A stretch of DNA of 32,962 nt from Erysipelotrichaceae bacterium (GCA_022767445.1 JALENJ010000036.1:1-32962); one strand, 5' to 3'; shown: positions 1-8,477, numbered from the stretch's first letter. Numbers and translations are program-made. The notes: a model not told the origin generated them from the letters alone.

Positions 1-293
1 TTGCGAACCCATAAATATAACTGACCTAAATTAATTCCTGCTGAAAGTGATACAGAACTATAAGACTCACCAGCTATAACTCGTGCAACCAATTCATAGC
101 GTTCCTCTGGAGTCCATTTTCTTTGACAATCATTGTGTTTCAAAACCTGTGAGCCATGGCTTTCCTGTAACTTAACCCATAAGTATATTTGCTTGCGAAA
201 CGACCTCTGATTAACGCCTTTTGGAGTTTCTGGATACAATCCATGATGATACATCTCAATACATTTTCTTTTAAATTCATAGCTATAACGCAT
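1..293 (-). CDS. IS3-family transposase OrfA (HTH protein), partial at window edge
   Basis: This frame opens with ATG at 291-293 and runs off the left edge of the window without a stop (97 codons visible). The product begins MRYSYEFKRKCIEMYHHG and contains two helix-turn-helix style segments, roughly residues 1-50 and 60-97. The second contains WTPEERYELVARVIAGESY and ends in LGQLYLWVR, which is typical of IS150-like OrfA proteins that bind the element ends. The catalytic OrfB, normally made by frameshifting, is not in the window. The Shine-Dalgarno AAGGAGGG lies 6-7 bases before the start and is buried in the 3' arm of the terminal hairpin at 298-330. Confidence 0.75.
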   Translation of the reverse strand, partial: MRYSYEFKRKCIEMYHHGLYPETPKGVNQRSFRKQIYLWVKLQESHGSQVLKHNDCQRKWTPEERYELVARVIAGESYSSVSLSAGINLGQLYLWVR

Positions 294-297
294 AAAA

Positions 298-330
298 TAC
301 CCTCCTTACTGTTGTCCAGTAAAGAGGGTA
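298..330 (-). promoter_or_regulatory. IS terminal hairpin that sequesters the OrfA ribosome binding site
   Basis: On the minus strand the arms TACCCTCTTTACTG and CAGTAAGGAGGGTA pair over 14 positions with one mismatch, around the loop GACAA. The 3' arm contains the OrfA Shine-Dalgarno and is followed by TTTT. RNA entering from the murE operon would fold it, hiding the ribosome site and possibly terminating. Such shielding from impinging transcription is known for several insertion sequences; its action here is inferred. Confidence 0.6.
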
Positions 331-358
331 CATATCAACCAGTGTCCTTTCATTATGA

Positions 359-1879
359 TTACTGTATATGATACTTCTCTAATTCCATGTTTACACATTC
401 AACATCAGATGGAACCGTAATGTATTGCGTTCCTCTTTTTTGTCTTGTTTCTGCGCCCTTACCCGTCAACAAAATCACACTATCTTGTTGTAGAATACTA
501 GCATCACTGATTGCTTGATGAATTGCTTGTGGGCGATCAATGATGATTTCATAGGAACCATTTTCCTTCTGTACTGCTTGGGCAATTTCCTTACAGATGG
601 AAAGTACATCCTCCTCACCAGCATCTTCCTCTGTGATGTATGCATGGTCAGCATACTTGCCAACAATCTCGCCTAAGTCATGACGACGATCAAACGCCTT
701 ACCACCAGGACAGCCAAATACGATAGAGATATGATGATGTGGATATTCCTTCTTTACAGATTCAAATAACTTTTGGAAGGATAATTGATTATGTGCATAA
801 TCAACGATAGCAGTGATTTTAGAATCTTTGGATGTGTAAATCTCCATACGTCCAGGTACCCTAGCTACCTTCAATCCTTGCTGGATATCTTCAACTGGAA
901 TCTCAAAGATTCTAGCAATCGCTATCGCACATAATGCGTTAGACACATTGAATAAACCAGGCATGGATAAACAGAATTTTTCATCAAAATCCTTGCCACG
1001 TACCTGGAATTCAATGAGTTGACCACTTTTATGTACGTTATTTCCATAGATATCTGCACTTTCATCCTTTTCAGAGAAAGTAATAACTTGTTTGACATCT
1101 TTACTTGCATGCATAATTTCATCTGCGTGGTCTGAATCTAGGTTAACAACCGCAGAAGAACACTGCTTAAAGATACGTAATTTCGAATGGAAATAATCTT
1201 CCCAAGTTGGATGCTCAATCGCAGAGACATGATCATAACCAATATTCAAGAAAGCACCTACACTAAAATTCACACCCAATACACGATCATACTTCAATGC
1301 CTGGGAAGATACTTCCATTGTCAAATACTCAATATCTGAATTAACCGCATTGTGAAAGTGTTTCTGTAACTCAAGTGGCTCTGGTGTAGTGATATGTGAC
1401 TCATATCTTTCTACACCATCATATGTACCAATTGAAGAGACTACAGCACTTTCATTCTTGTTTAATCGATTTAAATATGTATCTAAAATCGATTTAACAT
1501 AGTAGGTTGTTGTAGACTTACCCTTGGTACCAGTAATACCAATCAGATTCAAGTCTTTCCAAGGATTGTTATAATACATGGTCGCAAAGACAGCCATGGC
1601 ATAACGAATATCATTTACAGGTATCCAAGGTAATTGTATATTTGGATATTCCACTTCACTGACATACGCAAAGGCACCAGCATTTTGTGCATCTAGTAGA
1701 TACTGTTCCTTAAAGTGCGCACCTTTACAGATAAACAAAGTGTTTTTTACAACTTCCTTTGAATCACAAGAAACAAGTTCAACAACAGTATTCATGCATG
1801 TATCAGATAAATGTATATCCCTTAATACATGTGAATCTTCTAGTAGTGCAATATATTCTTTTAATTGGTATTTAATCAT
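359..1879 (-). CDS. murE: UDP-N-acetylmuramyl tripeptide synthetase (MurE-type Mur ligase)
   Basis: This 506-residue cytoplasmic ligase adds the third amino acid to UDP-MurNAc-L-Ala-D-Glu using ATP. Visible signatures are the P-loop GTKGKST at about 117-123, TTPEPLELQ, the MEVSSQAL segment, DYAHN at about 360 and a Mur-ligase C-terminal domain. Where diaminopimelate enzymes carry DNPR, this protein reads TEEDAGEED (about 416-424), like the lactobacillal L-lysine type (TDDPGFED in the version I recall), so L-lysine is the likely substrate. A clear Shine-Dalgarno (GAAGGAGGA) precedes the ATG. It is the last gene of a three-gene operon, 14 bases behind the racemase, and an IS element starts just after its stop. 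Substrate choice is inference. Confidence 0.88.
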   Translation of the reverse strand: MIKYQLKEYIALLEDSHVLRDIHLSDTCMNTVVELVSCDSKEVVKNTLFICKGAHFKEQYLLDAQNAGAFAYVSEVEYPNIQLPWIPVNDIRYAMAVFATMYYNNPWKDLNLIGITGTKGKSTTTYYVKSILDTYLNRLNKNESAVVSSIGTYDGVERYESHITTPEPLELQKHFHNAVNSDIEYLTMEVSSQALKYDRVLGVNFSVGAFLNIGYDHVSAIEHPTWEDYFHSKLRIFKQCSSAVVNLDSDHADEIMHASKDVKQVITFSEKDESADIYGNNVHKSGQLIEFQVRGKDFDEKFCLSMPGLFNVSNALCAIAIARIFEIPVEDIQQGLKVARVPGRMEIYTSKDSKITAIVDYAHNQLSFQKLFESVKKEYPHHHISIVFGCPGGKAFDRRHDLGEIVGKYADHAYITEEDAGEEDVLSICKEIAQAVQKENGSYEIIIDRPQAIHQAISDASILQQDSVILLTGKGAETRQKRGTQYITVPSDVECVNMELEKYHIQ

Positions 1880-1893
1880 CTATCTTCCTCCTT

Positions 1894-2604
1894 CTATACG
1901 TGTAAAGGTGTACGTCCAAAGAAACGTATACATTCCTCAGCTAAAACTTCCATCGCATCAATGTAGAAGGATGGTAAGCCATGATACTCACGATAGACAG
2001 ACAATTCCGTACAACCAAGGATAGCACAGTCACAACCTGCTTTGCGCACTGCCTCATCGATACGTGCGAAGGTATGTCGATTACCCTTTTCTCCACGTTT
2101 GATTTCATCGTAGATTAATGACATCACTAACTTTTGCGTCTGCTCATCTGGTTGCCATGCTTGCATACCAGCTTTTTCAATTTCTCGATGATAGACTTTT
2201 GTCGCAAGGGTACCATCTGTGGCGAGTATCGCAACCTTCTTATGATTTGTATTTGCCAGTCTTTCGACGGTCTTTCGTGGCATATGAATGATTGGGGTTG
2301 AAATCTTTGCTTGTAGTCGATCTACGAAGTAATGCGAAGTATTGCATGGAATCGCAATACAAGCACAATCACAACTTTCTAGTGTATGTAAGTCCTTCAA
2401 CATGCGTGCATACACAGGCTCTTCATTACCAGATAGGATTGCCTGTGTGCGATCTGGCATCTGTGTATCAGAGATGATGACAGTTGGGATATGTTCTTGA
2501 TCGGTTGAGGCATCCGTACGATCAAGAATCCACTGGTATAAGATTTGTGTAGCCTGTGGACCCATACCACCAAGTATTCCTAGTTTATCTTTAACAGTTT
2601 CCAT
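1894..2604 (-). CDS. racD: Aspartate racemase (Asp/Glu racemase family)
   Basis: The 236-residue protein matches the cofactor-independent Asp/Glu racemase family, which inverts the amino acid alpha carbon with two cysteines acting as acid and base. It has the N-terminal GILGGMGPQAT motif, the first catalytic cysteine in IPCNTSH (Cys87) and the second in ILGCTEL (Cys198). The gene lies between a D-aspartate-ligase-like ATP-grasp gene (12 bases upstream) and murE (14 bases downstream). This is the arrangement expected if it supplies D-aspartate for a peptidoglycan cross-bridge. A glutamate racemase is less likely given the partner, but sequence alone cannot exclude it. Confidence 0.85.
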   Translation of the reverse strand: METVKDKLGILGGMGPQATQILYQWILDRTDASTDQEHIPTVIISDTQMPDRTQAILSGNEEPVYARMLKDLHTLESCDCACIAIPCNTSHYFVDRLQAKISTPIIHMPRKTVERLANTNHKKVAILATDGTLATKVYHREIEKAGMQAWQPDEQTQKLVMSLIYDEIKRGEKGNRHTFARIDEAVRKAGCDCAILGCTELSVYREYHGLPSFYIDAMEVLAEECIRFFGRTPLHV

Positions 2605-2616
2605 ACAAGTTAACCT

Positions 2617-3825
2617 CTATGATTTTTTGACTGCGTATGTTTCGTAATTCTTTCTTTGACGACGTAAGTTATACCATACCCATAATCGGTGTAATAGATT
2701 CATCTCACCTTTATACACCAAAGAATTATTCATCTTGCCTTCTTTTTCAAGTTGGTCCATCTTGCCATGATATTGAGATTGGATAAAGTCCTTTGCAACA
2801 TCCTTTGGTACAACGCGCCATAGACTTTCATTCTCACAGATTGTAAATGGGAGTTCTATGTTTTCAATATAATCTTCTACTAAATATCGTGCAATATTGA
2901 AACCAGCTCCTGTTACATAATAATTACTTCTGCCCTGACGACAGTTGATTTCAAATAACTTGAGCTTGCCATCACGTTCATCATACTTCATATCAAAGTT
3001 GGAGAAACCTACATAGTGAATATCCTCCAAGAAAGCTTTGAGTTTCATACAGATTTCTTCGTTCTTCTCTGTCATGATGACCGCATGATTTCCTAGTCCA
3101 TGTGGTGTATGTTCTTCAAGAAGTACATGTCCTAAGCACATCATCTTTACTTTGCCATGTTGATCAGAGTAATTCGTCAATACGCGCATGTAGGAATCAT
3201 CCCCAGGGATACAATCCTGAATGATCATGGAATCTGGATATCCTGCCCCATAACAACGGTCCAAGACATCGTAGAGTTCCTCTAATGTGTTGAGTAAGAA
3301 TACCTTATCATTGCCAGTGAATGGATGTTGCCAATAGGTCACTGAGTTTGAAGGTTTACAGATATATGGTGGATTGAATGGCAATGAGAAATCATGACCC
3401 ATCTCTTTACGGTAGATAAAAGTTGCTGGATGATCAATGCCATATTGATCACACATTTCATAAAACTTCTCTTTGTTGATTAGCGTATTCAACATATCCG
3501 CATCAATTCCAGCAACGATACAATTCTGTGGAAACTGCTTCTTGTTTTCAGCAGCTAGCTTTACATACGCATCGCCACAGCCAACTACAAACACTTTTCC
3601 ATCCTGATGTGAATTCGCAAAGTCAATGACCGTCTTTAAGTACACATCCTTTTCTTCAATCTGCTCATTGGCGTGATAGTCAATAATCGAACTTCTATAT
3701 GCTGGACCTGATAGATATTTACCGTAGCAAGTCGACTTTAAGCCATATGCCTCATGAAAAGCACGTGCTACGGAATACACGTTGATATCTCCACCGAACA
3801 ATAATGGGTAAATTTTCTCACTCAT
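2617..3825 (-). CDS. ATP-grasp ligase, probable D-aspartate ligase for the wall cross-bridge
   Basis: This 402-residue protein is an ATP-grasp carboxylate-amine ligase. The ATP/Mg motif FEINCRQGRSNYYV lies at about residues 291-304 and an ATP-lid region is seen around HPFTGNDKVFLLN. The N-terminus contains YPLLFGGDINVYSVARAFHE. Relatives such as enterococcal Asl attach D-Asp through its beta-carboxylate to the lysine side chain of the wall precursor. The neighbouring aspartate racemase and L-Lys-type MurE support that role. It is the first gene of the operon; a minus-strand TATAAT (3856-3861) lies about 30 bases upstream of the start, with only a poor -35. Amino acid specificity is inferred from context. 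Confidence 0.75.
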   Translation of the reverse strand: MSEKIYPLLFGGDINVYSVARAFHEAYGLKSTCYGKYLSGPAYRSSIIDYHANEQIEEKDVYLKTVIDFANSHQDGKVFVVGCGDAYVKLAAENKKQFPQNCIVAGIDADMLNTLINKEKFYEMCDQYGIDHPATFIYRKEMGHDFSLPFNPPYICKPSNSVTYWQHPFTGNDKVFLLNTLEELYDVLDRCYGAGYPDSMIIQDCIPGDDSYMRVLTNYSDQHGKVKMMCLGHVLLEEHTPHGLGNHAVIMTEKNEEICMKLKAFLEDIHYVGFSNFDMKYDERDGKLKLFEINCRQGRSNYYVTGAGFNIARYLVEDYIENIELPFTICENESLWRVVPKDVAKDFIQSQYHGKMDQLEKEGKMNNSLVYKGEMNLLHRLWVWYNLRRQRKNYETYAVKKS

Positions 3826-3855
3826 AAAGGACCTCTTTTCTAAACATGTATTTCT

Positions 3856-3882
3856 ATTATACTACATGCCATTTACATCCAA
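3856..3882 (-). promoter_or_regulatory. Possible promoter of the wall operon
   Basis: A perfect minus-strand TATAAT (3856-3861) lies 30 bases before the ligase start, with TTGGAT (3877-3882) at a short 15-base spacing. The -10 is convincing and the -35 is not. The 200-base divergent region 3826-4031 holds this and the L,D-transpeptidase promoter, and nothing else was recognised in it. Confidence 0.4.
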
Positions 3883-3973
3883 CGCATATATTTATGGCTT
3901 AGCAGGATTCCTTAACAATATCTTTAGTATATCCTTAATTTTGAAGGTAAATACGCAGATTATTGTAGACAAC

Positions 3974-3984
3974 TATGCTATACT
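3974..3984 (+). promoter_or_regulatory. Extended -10 promoter for the L,D-transpeptidase
   Basis: TATGCTATACT places TG one base before a TATACT hexamer (3979-3984), an extended -10, about 48 bases ahead of the start codon. No good -35 is present at 16-18 bases. Confidence 0.45.
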
Positions 3985-4031
3985 TTCTTATATATTTATA
4001 GCATTTATCAAGAACTTTAAGAGGTGTGTAT

Positions 4032-5492
4032 ATGTCCGATAGAACAAACCAAAAAAAGCCAAAAAGTGGTATTGGTAAAATACTGCTCATCATTCTTTCA
4101 GTAGTCGTTGTATTGACTGCGGTTGTCTATATTACAGGTGTGATTTACTTTAGAAATCACTTCTTCTATAGAACCAATGTTGGCAGTACCGATGTCAGCT
4201 TTAAAAATGTGGATGATACCATCTCAACACTAAATGATGCGGTTAACGTATACAAGATTAAGATCACTGCCCCAGATACAACCTACGAGGTCAAAGGAAA
4301 AGATATTTCCTTAAAACTCGATAGCAGCACAAAACAAGTGATTGAAGATGATATCGCAAGCCAGAATGTATTTATTTGGCCTATCACTTTATTCCAACCA
4401 CAAAACAAGGATATCAGAGTAGATTACAGCGAAAGTGAATTAAAAGAGAAACTTTCAGATTTATTAACGCTAGATAAAGATCCAGTCAACGCAACCATCG
4501 CTATCGATGGTAATAACTACAAAGTTGTCAAAGAAAAATACGGTGCAGATACTGCAGCTGTAGAAAAAGAAATTGATGAGGCAATCAACAAACAAGAATA
4601 TTCCCTCACATTAAATACCGCAAACTTTACAGAACCACAAATCACCACAACATCAGATGAAATCACCAATGCCACAAAGACAATTGATAGTTATCTCAAA
4701 GGCATTGTCTCCTATACAATCGGTTCTTCTAAGGAAGTTACAGAAAAAGGATCTATCTTGAATCTTTTGGATATCTCTGATACCTATGAAGTTACCCTCA
4801 ATGACGATAAGTTACTAGCCTATGTTGATGAGCTAGCTGCTAAGTTTAATACCTATGGCAAAGTTCGTAAGTTTACAACACAAGCTGGCGATGAAATCGA
4901 AATCGGCGGTGGTGACTATGGTTATATCCTTGATAAAGACGCTGAATTTGCTCAACTCAAACAAGATTTAGTTGGTGGTAAAACTGTTGAAAGACAACCA
5001 GTGTGGTCCCAAACAGCCAATGGTACATTGGACAATGATATTGGTGATAGATATGTAGAACTAGATTATACAAATCAAGTGATGTATTACATACTCAATG
5101 GTCAACAAGTATTCTCTACAGATATTGTTTCTGGTAATAATACTGTTGGTCAAGGTTCTCCAGATGGTATTTTTAGAATTAAGTATCGTGTGAAAGATAC
5201 ACATCTAAAAGGAAAGAACCTTGATGGCACAGACTACGACTCACCAGTTAACTACTTCATCGTATTTGCGTATGATGTAGGATTCCACGATGCGCCATGG
5301 CAACCATGGTTTGGTGGCAATCGTTACCTATATGCAGGCTCTCATGGATGTATCAACCTATCCAACAGTGCCGCACAATATACATATGAAAATATTCCAG
5401 ATGACTTACCAGTTGTCGCATACTACCGCACACCAACAACACTTGTTGGTACTGCCAACCGCAATTCTAATGCATTTTCATACCGTGGATAA
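4032..5492 (+). CDS. Membrane-anchored L,D-transpeptidase (YkuD domain)
   Basis: The enzyme makes 3-3 wall cross-links or attaches wall-linked molecules outside the membrane. An N-terminal basic stretch and one membrane segment (about residues 16-38, ILLIILSVVVVLTAVVYITG) anchor it. A large extracellular region of the peptidoglycan-binding type follows, with a C-terminal YkuD domain from about residue 335. The catalytic signature is HDAPW followed by SHGCINL, with the nucleophile at about Cys440 of 486. I place the start at ATG 4032, because the in-frame GTG at 4026 would overlap the Shine-Dalgarno (AAGAGGTG). It is monocistronic, divergent from the wall operon, and ends at a strong terminator. 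Confidence 0.88.
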   Translation: MSDRTNQKKPKSGIGKILLIILSVVVVLTAVVYITGVIYFRNHFFYRTNVGSTDVSFKNVDDTISTLNDAVNVYKIKITAPDTTYEVKGKDISLKLDSSTKQVIEDDIASQNVFIWPITLFQPQNKDIRVDYSESELKEKLSDLLTLDKDPVNATIAIDGNNYKVVKEKYGADTAAVEKEIDEAINKQEYSLTLNTANFTEPQITTTSDEITNATKTIDSYLKGIVSYTIGSSKEVTEKGSILNLLDISDTYEVTLNDDKLLAYVDELAAKFNTYGKVRKFTTQAGDEIEIGGGDYGYILDKDAEFAQLKQDLVGGKTVERQPVWSQTANGTLDNDIGDRYVELDYTNQVMYYILNGQQVFSTDIVSGNNTVGQGSPDGIFRIKYRVKDTHLKGKNLDGTDYDSPVNYFIVFAYDVGFHDAPWQPWFGGNRYLYAGSHGCINLSNSAAQYTYENIPDDLPVVAYYRTPTTLVGTANRNSNAFSYRG

Positions 5493-5516
5493 CGCTCTAA
5501 CAAGAGCGTTTTTCTT
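5491..5516 (+). terminator. Intrinsic terminator after the L,D-transpeptidase
   Basis: A perfect 8-bp stem AACGCTCT/AGAGCGTT with loop AACA is followed by TTTCTT, starting within the stop codon. Confidence 0.85.
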
Positions 5517-5518
5517 AT

Positions 5519-5541
5519 GAAAAAAGGTGTCATAGACACCT
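5519..5541 (-). terminator. Intrinsic terminator of the MBOAT/ACP/SGNH operon
   Basis: On the minus strand AGGTGTC-TAT-GACACCT forms a perfect 7-bp stem followed by six T. The stem overlaps the stop codon of the SGNH gene. Confidence 0.85.
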
Positions 5542-6496
5542 AGTATAGATTGAGTTGTGCTTCCTGTTGGTCCCAAATATCATACGCAGATTCCCCACGA
5601 TGATCAGGAATATCATATGTATCCTTGAGTAACTTACCAAGATAAGTATTTACCTTTGTGGCTCCTGCCTTGTTTAAGTGATCGCCATAGTCAAGTGTAT
5701 CCTTGGACCAATCAAGACCTAACGTATCATCAATTTCATTTAAGTCATAGTACACGATGCCATACTTCTCACATAGATTGGCAATGACATCATGACGTTC
5801 ATTACTCCAGTTTTTTGGTGAAGGTGAACTTACCATGATTAGTTCAATATTGTGCTCCTTGCATAGATCGACAATCTTTTCAAAATATTCCATCGTTTCA
5901 GGATAGATCGTCGTCTCACGCTGATTTGTCTTCATGTATTGGTTTGATCCCTTATAAGGGCGCACCTTAGAACGTGGATAATATCCTTTACATAAATCCG
6001 CATACGCATTCTCATTCGAGGCACCGATTAAATTAACACCCAAGTTAATCGACTTATACGCATTGTGATGATGTAGTACAGGGAATACTTTCTCTGCCAT
6101 CATCAATACCACATCCTCTTTGTTATAGATGGCATTCTTACGGAATAATGTATTTGGCTCAAGAACCACAACCTTTGGTGATTGTCTTTGTAGAACATAT
6201 TCCAATACCGCATAACAATCATTGATACGCTGTGCACTGCCACCCAAGTTATAGGAGGCGATGCCTTCTTCTTTCCAGTATTGGAAAGGAGAAAACGTAT
6301 TACTGGATTCACTATCCCCAGTAAACAATACATCCAAAGAATTCTCTTCTTCTTGATCGGTTGCCTTCATCTTTCGCTTGACCAGTTCAATGTCGTAGAC
6401 ATCCTCAAACCCCTTATGGGCTATCAGGAATGAACTAGCCACCAATAGACACACAAGCACAAATATGAACCCAATTGGTTTCCATATTTTCTTCAT
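5540..6496 (-). CDS. DltD/AlgJ-like SGNH-fold acyltransferase partner
   Basis: The 318-residue protein starts with a membrane anchor (about residues 7-26) followed by an extracellular SGNH-type domain. The nucleophile block reads FTGDSESSNTF with Ser62, and the C-terminal acid/base pair is in DYGDHLNKAGA. In DltD and AlgJ-like systems such a protein works beside an MBOAT channel and receives or transfers an acyl group onto a surface polymer. It begins 5 bases after the acyl carrier gene and is the last gene of the operon. Sequence does not tell the polymer or acyl group. Confidence 0.7.
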   Translation of the reverse strand: MKKIWKPIGFIFVLVCLLVASSFLIAHKGFEDVYDIELVKRKMKATDQEEENSLDVLFTGDSESSNTFSPFQYWKEEGIASYNLGGSAQRINDCYAVLEYVLQRQSPKVVVLEPNTLFRKNAIYNKEDVVLMMAEKVFPVLHHHNAYKSINLGVNLIGASNENAYADLCKGYYPRSKVRPYKGSNQYMKTNQRETTIYPETMEYFEKIVDLCKEHNIELIMVSSPSPKNWSNERHDVIANLCEKYGIVYYDLNEIDDTLGLDWSKDTLDYGDHLNKAGATKVNTYLGKLLKDTYDIPDHRGESAYDIWDQQEAQLNLY

Positions 6497-6501
6497 GAAC
6501 T

Positions 6502-6729
6502 TTATTCTGCTTGTAATCTTTCTACCATCTTAAGTAAGGAAGCTGCACTGTTGAAGTTTGCAGGTACGATATCTGATGCAGGAATCTGAATGTCATAATG
6601 ATCATTCAAAGCACTGATAATCGATAAAATATCAAATGAATCCAATACACCATCATCAATCAATGTTGTGCAGTTTTCAAAATCCGCATCATCTTTAATA
6701 TCATTTAGTATTTCTAATAATTCATCCAT
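6502..6729 (-). CDS. Acyl carrier protein, DltC-like
   Basis: The 75-residue acidic protein is a small carrier. The phosphopantetheine site is Ser31 in DGVLDSFDILSII, and the fold continues with the helix-rich SALNDHYDIQIPA. DltC proteins have the same length and a similar GLLDS site, and carry D-alanine from DltA to DltB. Here the gene sits between MBOAT (20 bases upstream) and SGNH (5 bases downstream) genes, so it probably delivers an acyl or aminoacyl group to the MBOAT protein at the membrane. No adenylating enzyme is encoded in the window, so the loaded group is unknown. Confidence 0.82.
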   Translation of the reverse strand: MDELLEILNDIKDDADFENCTTLIDDGVLDSFDILSIISALNDHYDIQIPASDIVPANFNSAASLLKMVERLQAE

Positions 6730-6749
6730 TTTACTTTCTCCTTTTGACG

Positions 6750-8291
6750 CTAGAAACCAGCGTACATCATTTTGATAATATCATATCCCGGTCCATACGC
6801 ACCAAAGAATATGATATAGAATATCACAAGATACAACATACTCCAACGTATCACGATAGGCTTACTTTCAAAAGTCTTACGAATTGGGAACCTTATTTCC
6901 TTGAGGATATCCACAATCACCACAATTACAAACGCAATTGCCACAGTGATATAATCCCAGGCATCCATACCAAGATATGGAATCGTATTCCAAGCACTGC
7001 TCCAGTTAAAGTTAGTAAATAGCGATGTAAACATCGTCACGATCTGATCCCAACTAGAAGTCGCAAACACCGTCTCACCCACAACCACAATTATCAACAA
7101 CTTGATAAAGCGGAAGATACGATAGCCAACACCCTCTTGGGATATATGCAGTCTCTTACATAGATTCTCTACAGGTTTTTCCAACAGTAATTCCGCAAAG
7201 ATCAACACAAAGTAATACAAACCATACAGGATGTAATTCCATTGCGGTCCATGCCATAGACCATTGGAAATCCACACACATAACAACGCAATCATTGGAC
7301 CGATATACTTCGCTACAGCCTTACCAAGATGTTTCTTTGACCACTTCGTCAGTTTCATAATTGGCTTTGATAATGAAACTGGATAAAAGATATAGTCACG
7401 GAAGAATGTACCTAGTGTAATATGCCAACGATGCCAGAAATCCGAAGCACCCTTCGCAAAGAATGGCTGTGTGAAATTCTCTGGCAAGGTAATACCAAAC
7501 ACCTTTGCACTACCAATTGCGATATCAATCGAACCAGAGAAGTCCATATACAACTGAATCGTACAGAAGATACCACCCAGTAGCACAAGTCCACCAGTCG
7601 TCGTATAGCGATCAAATATCGCAGTGACTACCGGCGCCATATGATCAGCTATAGCCACCTTCTTAAACATACCCCAAAGAATACGTTCAAAGCCAACGAT
7701 GACATTCTCCTGTTTGATCGCATTACCCTCTAGTAAAGGATTCCCAATTTCCGAATACCGCGCAATTGGACCCTCAACAAGTGTTGGAAAGAACGTCGCA
7801 AACAACAGCAAATGAAAATAATTCTGAACAGGTTCAATCTTACCACTGTTGATATCCGCCAAATACGATACCAACTGCAAGGTATAATAACTAATACCAA
7901 TCGGCACCAGTATCGTAAGTGGCGTAAAAGACTTCTGCAACAAACCGAACAACCCACTGGCAAAAAAGTTTGTATACTTTAATGCAAGTAAAACACCTAA
8001 GTTCAACACGATACCCAGTGTTAAGATACGTCTTTTCTGTTTCTTGAACAGCTTCTTATCTACACCCTCAGGTGCTTTTTTCATACTCCCTAATTTTCGA
8101 CCGATGAAAAAAGTAATGCCTACTGTCACAAGACAATACGCGATCAACCAAGTCGACCATATTCCAAAGAATACAAGACTGGCAACCAACAATACAATCC
8201 AACGATACTTCTGCCTTACGAGTTGATACAACAACATCGTTAAGGGTAAAAATATAACTAAATAACCTAAAGCGTTATACGATAAATTCAT
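6750..8291 (-). CDS. MBOAT-family O-acyltransferase (AlgI/DltB-like)
   Basis: The 513-residue protein has about ten or more membrane segments and the MBOAT hallmarks: DFWHRWHITLGTFFRDYIFYP (about residues 284-304, first part shown) and NGLWHGPQWNYILYGLYYF with the likely catalytic His347. Such proteins pass acyl groups from a cytoplasmic carrier across the membrane to a surface polymer. The next genes encode a carrier protein and an SGNH partner, matching the dltBCD order without dltA. It is the first gene of the operon behind a recognisable promoter. D-alanyl transfer to teichoic acid is possible, but O-acetylation or another acylation fits equally well. Confidence 0.85.
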   Translation of the reverse strand: MNLSYNALGYLVIFLPLTMLLYQLVRQKYRWIVLLVASLVFFGIWSTWLIAYCLVTVGITFFIGRKLGSMKKAPEGVDKKLFKKQKRRILTLGIVLNLGVLLALKYTNFFASGLFGLLQKSFTPLTILVPIGISYYTLQLVSYLADINSGKIEPVQNYFHLLLFATFFPTLVEGPIARYSEIGNPLLEGNAIKQENVIVGFERILWGMFKKVAIADHMAPVVTAIFDRYTTTGGLVLLGGIFCTIQLYMDFSGSIDIAIGSAKVFGITLPENFTQPFFAKGASDFWHRWHITLGTFFRDYIFYPVSLSKPIMKLTKWSKKHLGKAVAKYIGPMIALLCVWISNGLWHGPQWNYILYGLYYFVLIFAELLLEKPVENLCKRLHISQEGVGYRIFRFIKLLIIVVVGETVFATSSWDQIVTMFTSLFTNFNWSSAWNTIPYLGMDAWDYITVAIAFVIVVIVDILKEIRFPIRKTFESKPIVIRWSMLYLVIFYIIFFGAYGPGYDIIKMMYAGF

Positions 8292-8318
8292 AGCTCAAAC
8301 TTTCTAATACCCTTCAAT

Positions 8319-8346
8319 ATTATAAAGAACTTTTTTCAAATGTCAT
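8319..8346 (-). promoter_or_regulatory. Promoter of the MBOAT/ACP/SGNH operon
   Basis: On the minus strand ATGACA (8341-8346) and TATAAT (8319-8324) are separated by 16 bases, about 30 bases before the MBOAT start. Confidence 0.6.
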
Positions 8347-8430
8347 GAAAAAACGAGAAATACCTCATGATTTTCACAAAGAATTCACACGTATCATAAT
8401 CATATATCAACATATCTTGTCAAAAAGGAC

Positions 8431-8436
8431 TATAAT
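8431..8436 (+). promoter_or_regulatory. -10 element of the aldolase promoter
   Basis: A perfect TATAAT lies 42 bases before the start. The best -35 partner is the weak TCAACA (8407-8412, 18-base spacing); TTGTCA at 8417 is too close. The promoter is probably activator-helped or weak, and the palindrome at 8449-8464 covers its early transcribed region. Confidence 0.5.
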
Positions 8437-8448
8437 ATATGTATATTT

Positions 8449-8464
8449 GTTAGTTATGACTAAC
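8449..8464. promoter_or_regulatory. Palindromic operator before the aldolase gene
   Basis: GTTAGTTATGACTAAC has perfect 6-bp arms (GTTAGT/ACTAAC) around TATG. It lies between the -10 element and the Shine-Dalgarno TGGAGG, where a bound repressor would block transcription. A near-identical site stands before the NrdI-like gene (10874-10887). The regulator is unknown. Confidence 0.6.
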
Positions 8465-8477
8465 TGGAGGTAAAACT

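Larger units (their letters stand above)
1..332 (-). mobile_element. Partial IS3-family (IS150-like) insertion sequence, left end
   Basis: The stretch carries the 5' part of an IS3-type transposase OrfA on the minus strand and what looks like the element tip at about 332, where the minus strand begins TGTACCCTC, the TG start usual for IS3 ends. The rest of the element lies outside the window, so the far inverted repeat and target duplication cannot be checked. The tip is only 26 bases past the murE stop codon, so the element sits directly behind the wall operon in the same orientation. The family rests on the OrfA protein; the exact tip is inferred. Confidence 0.7.

Noticed and set aside
4026-4031. 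GTG start for the L,D-transpeptidase
   Set aside because: It overlaps the Shine-Dalgarno; ATG 4032 has proper spacing.
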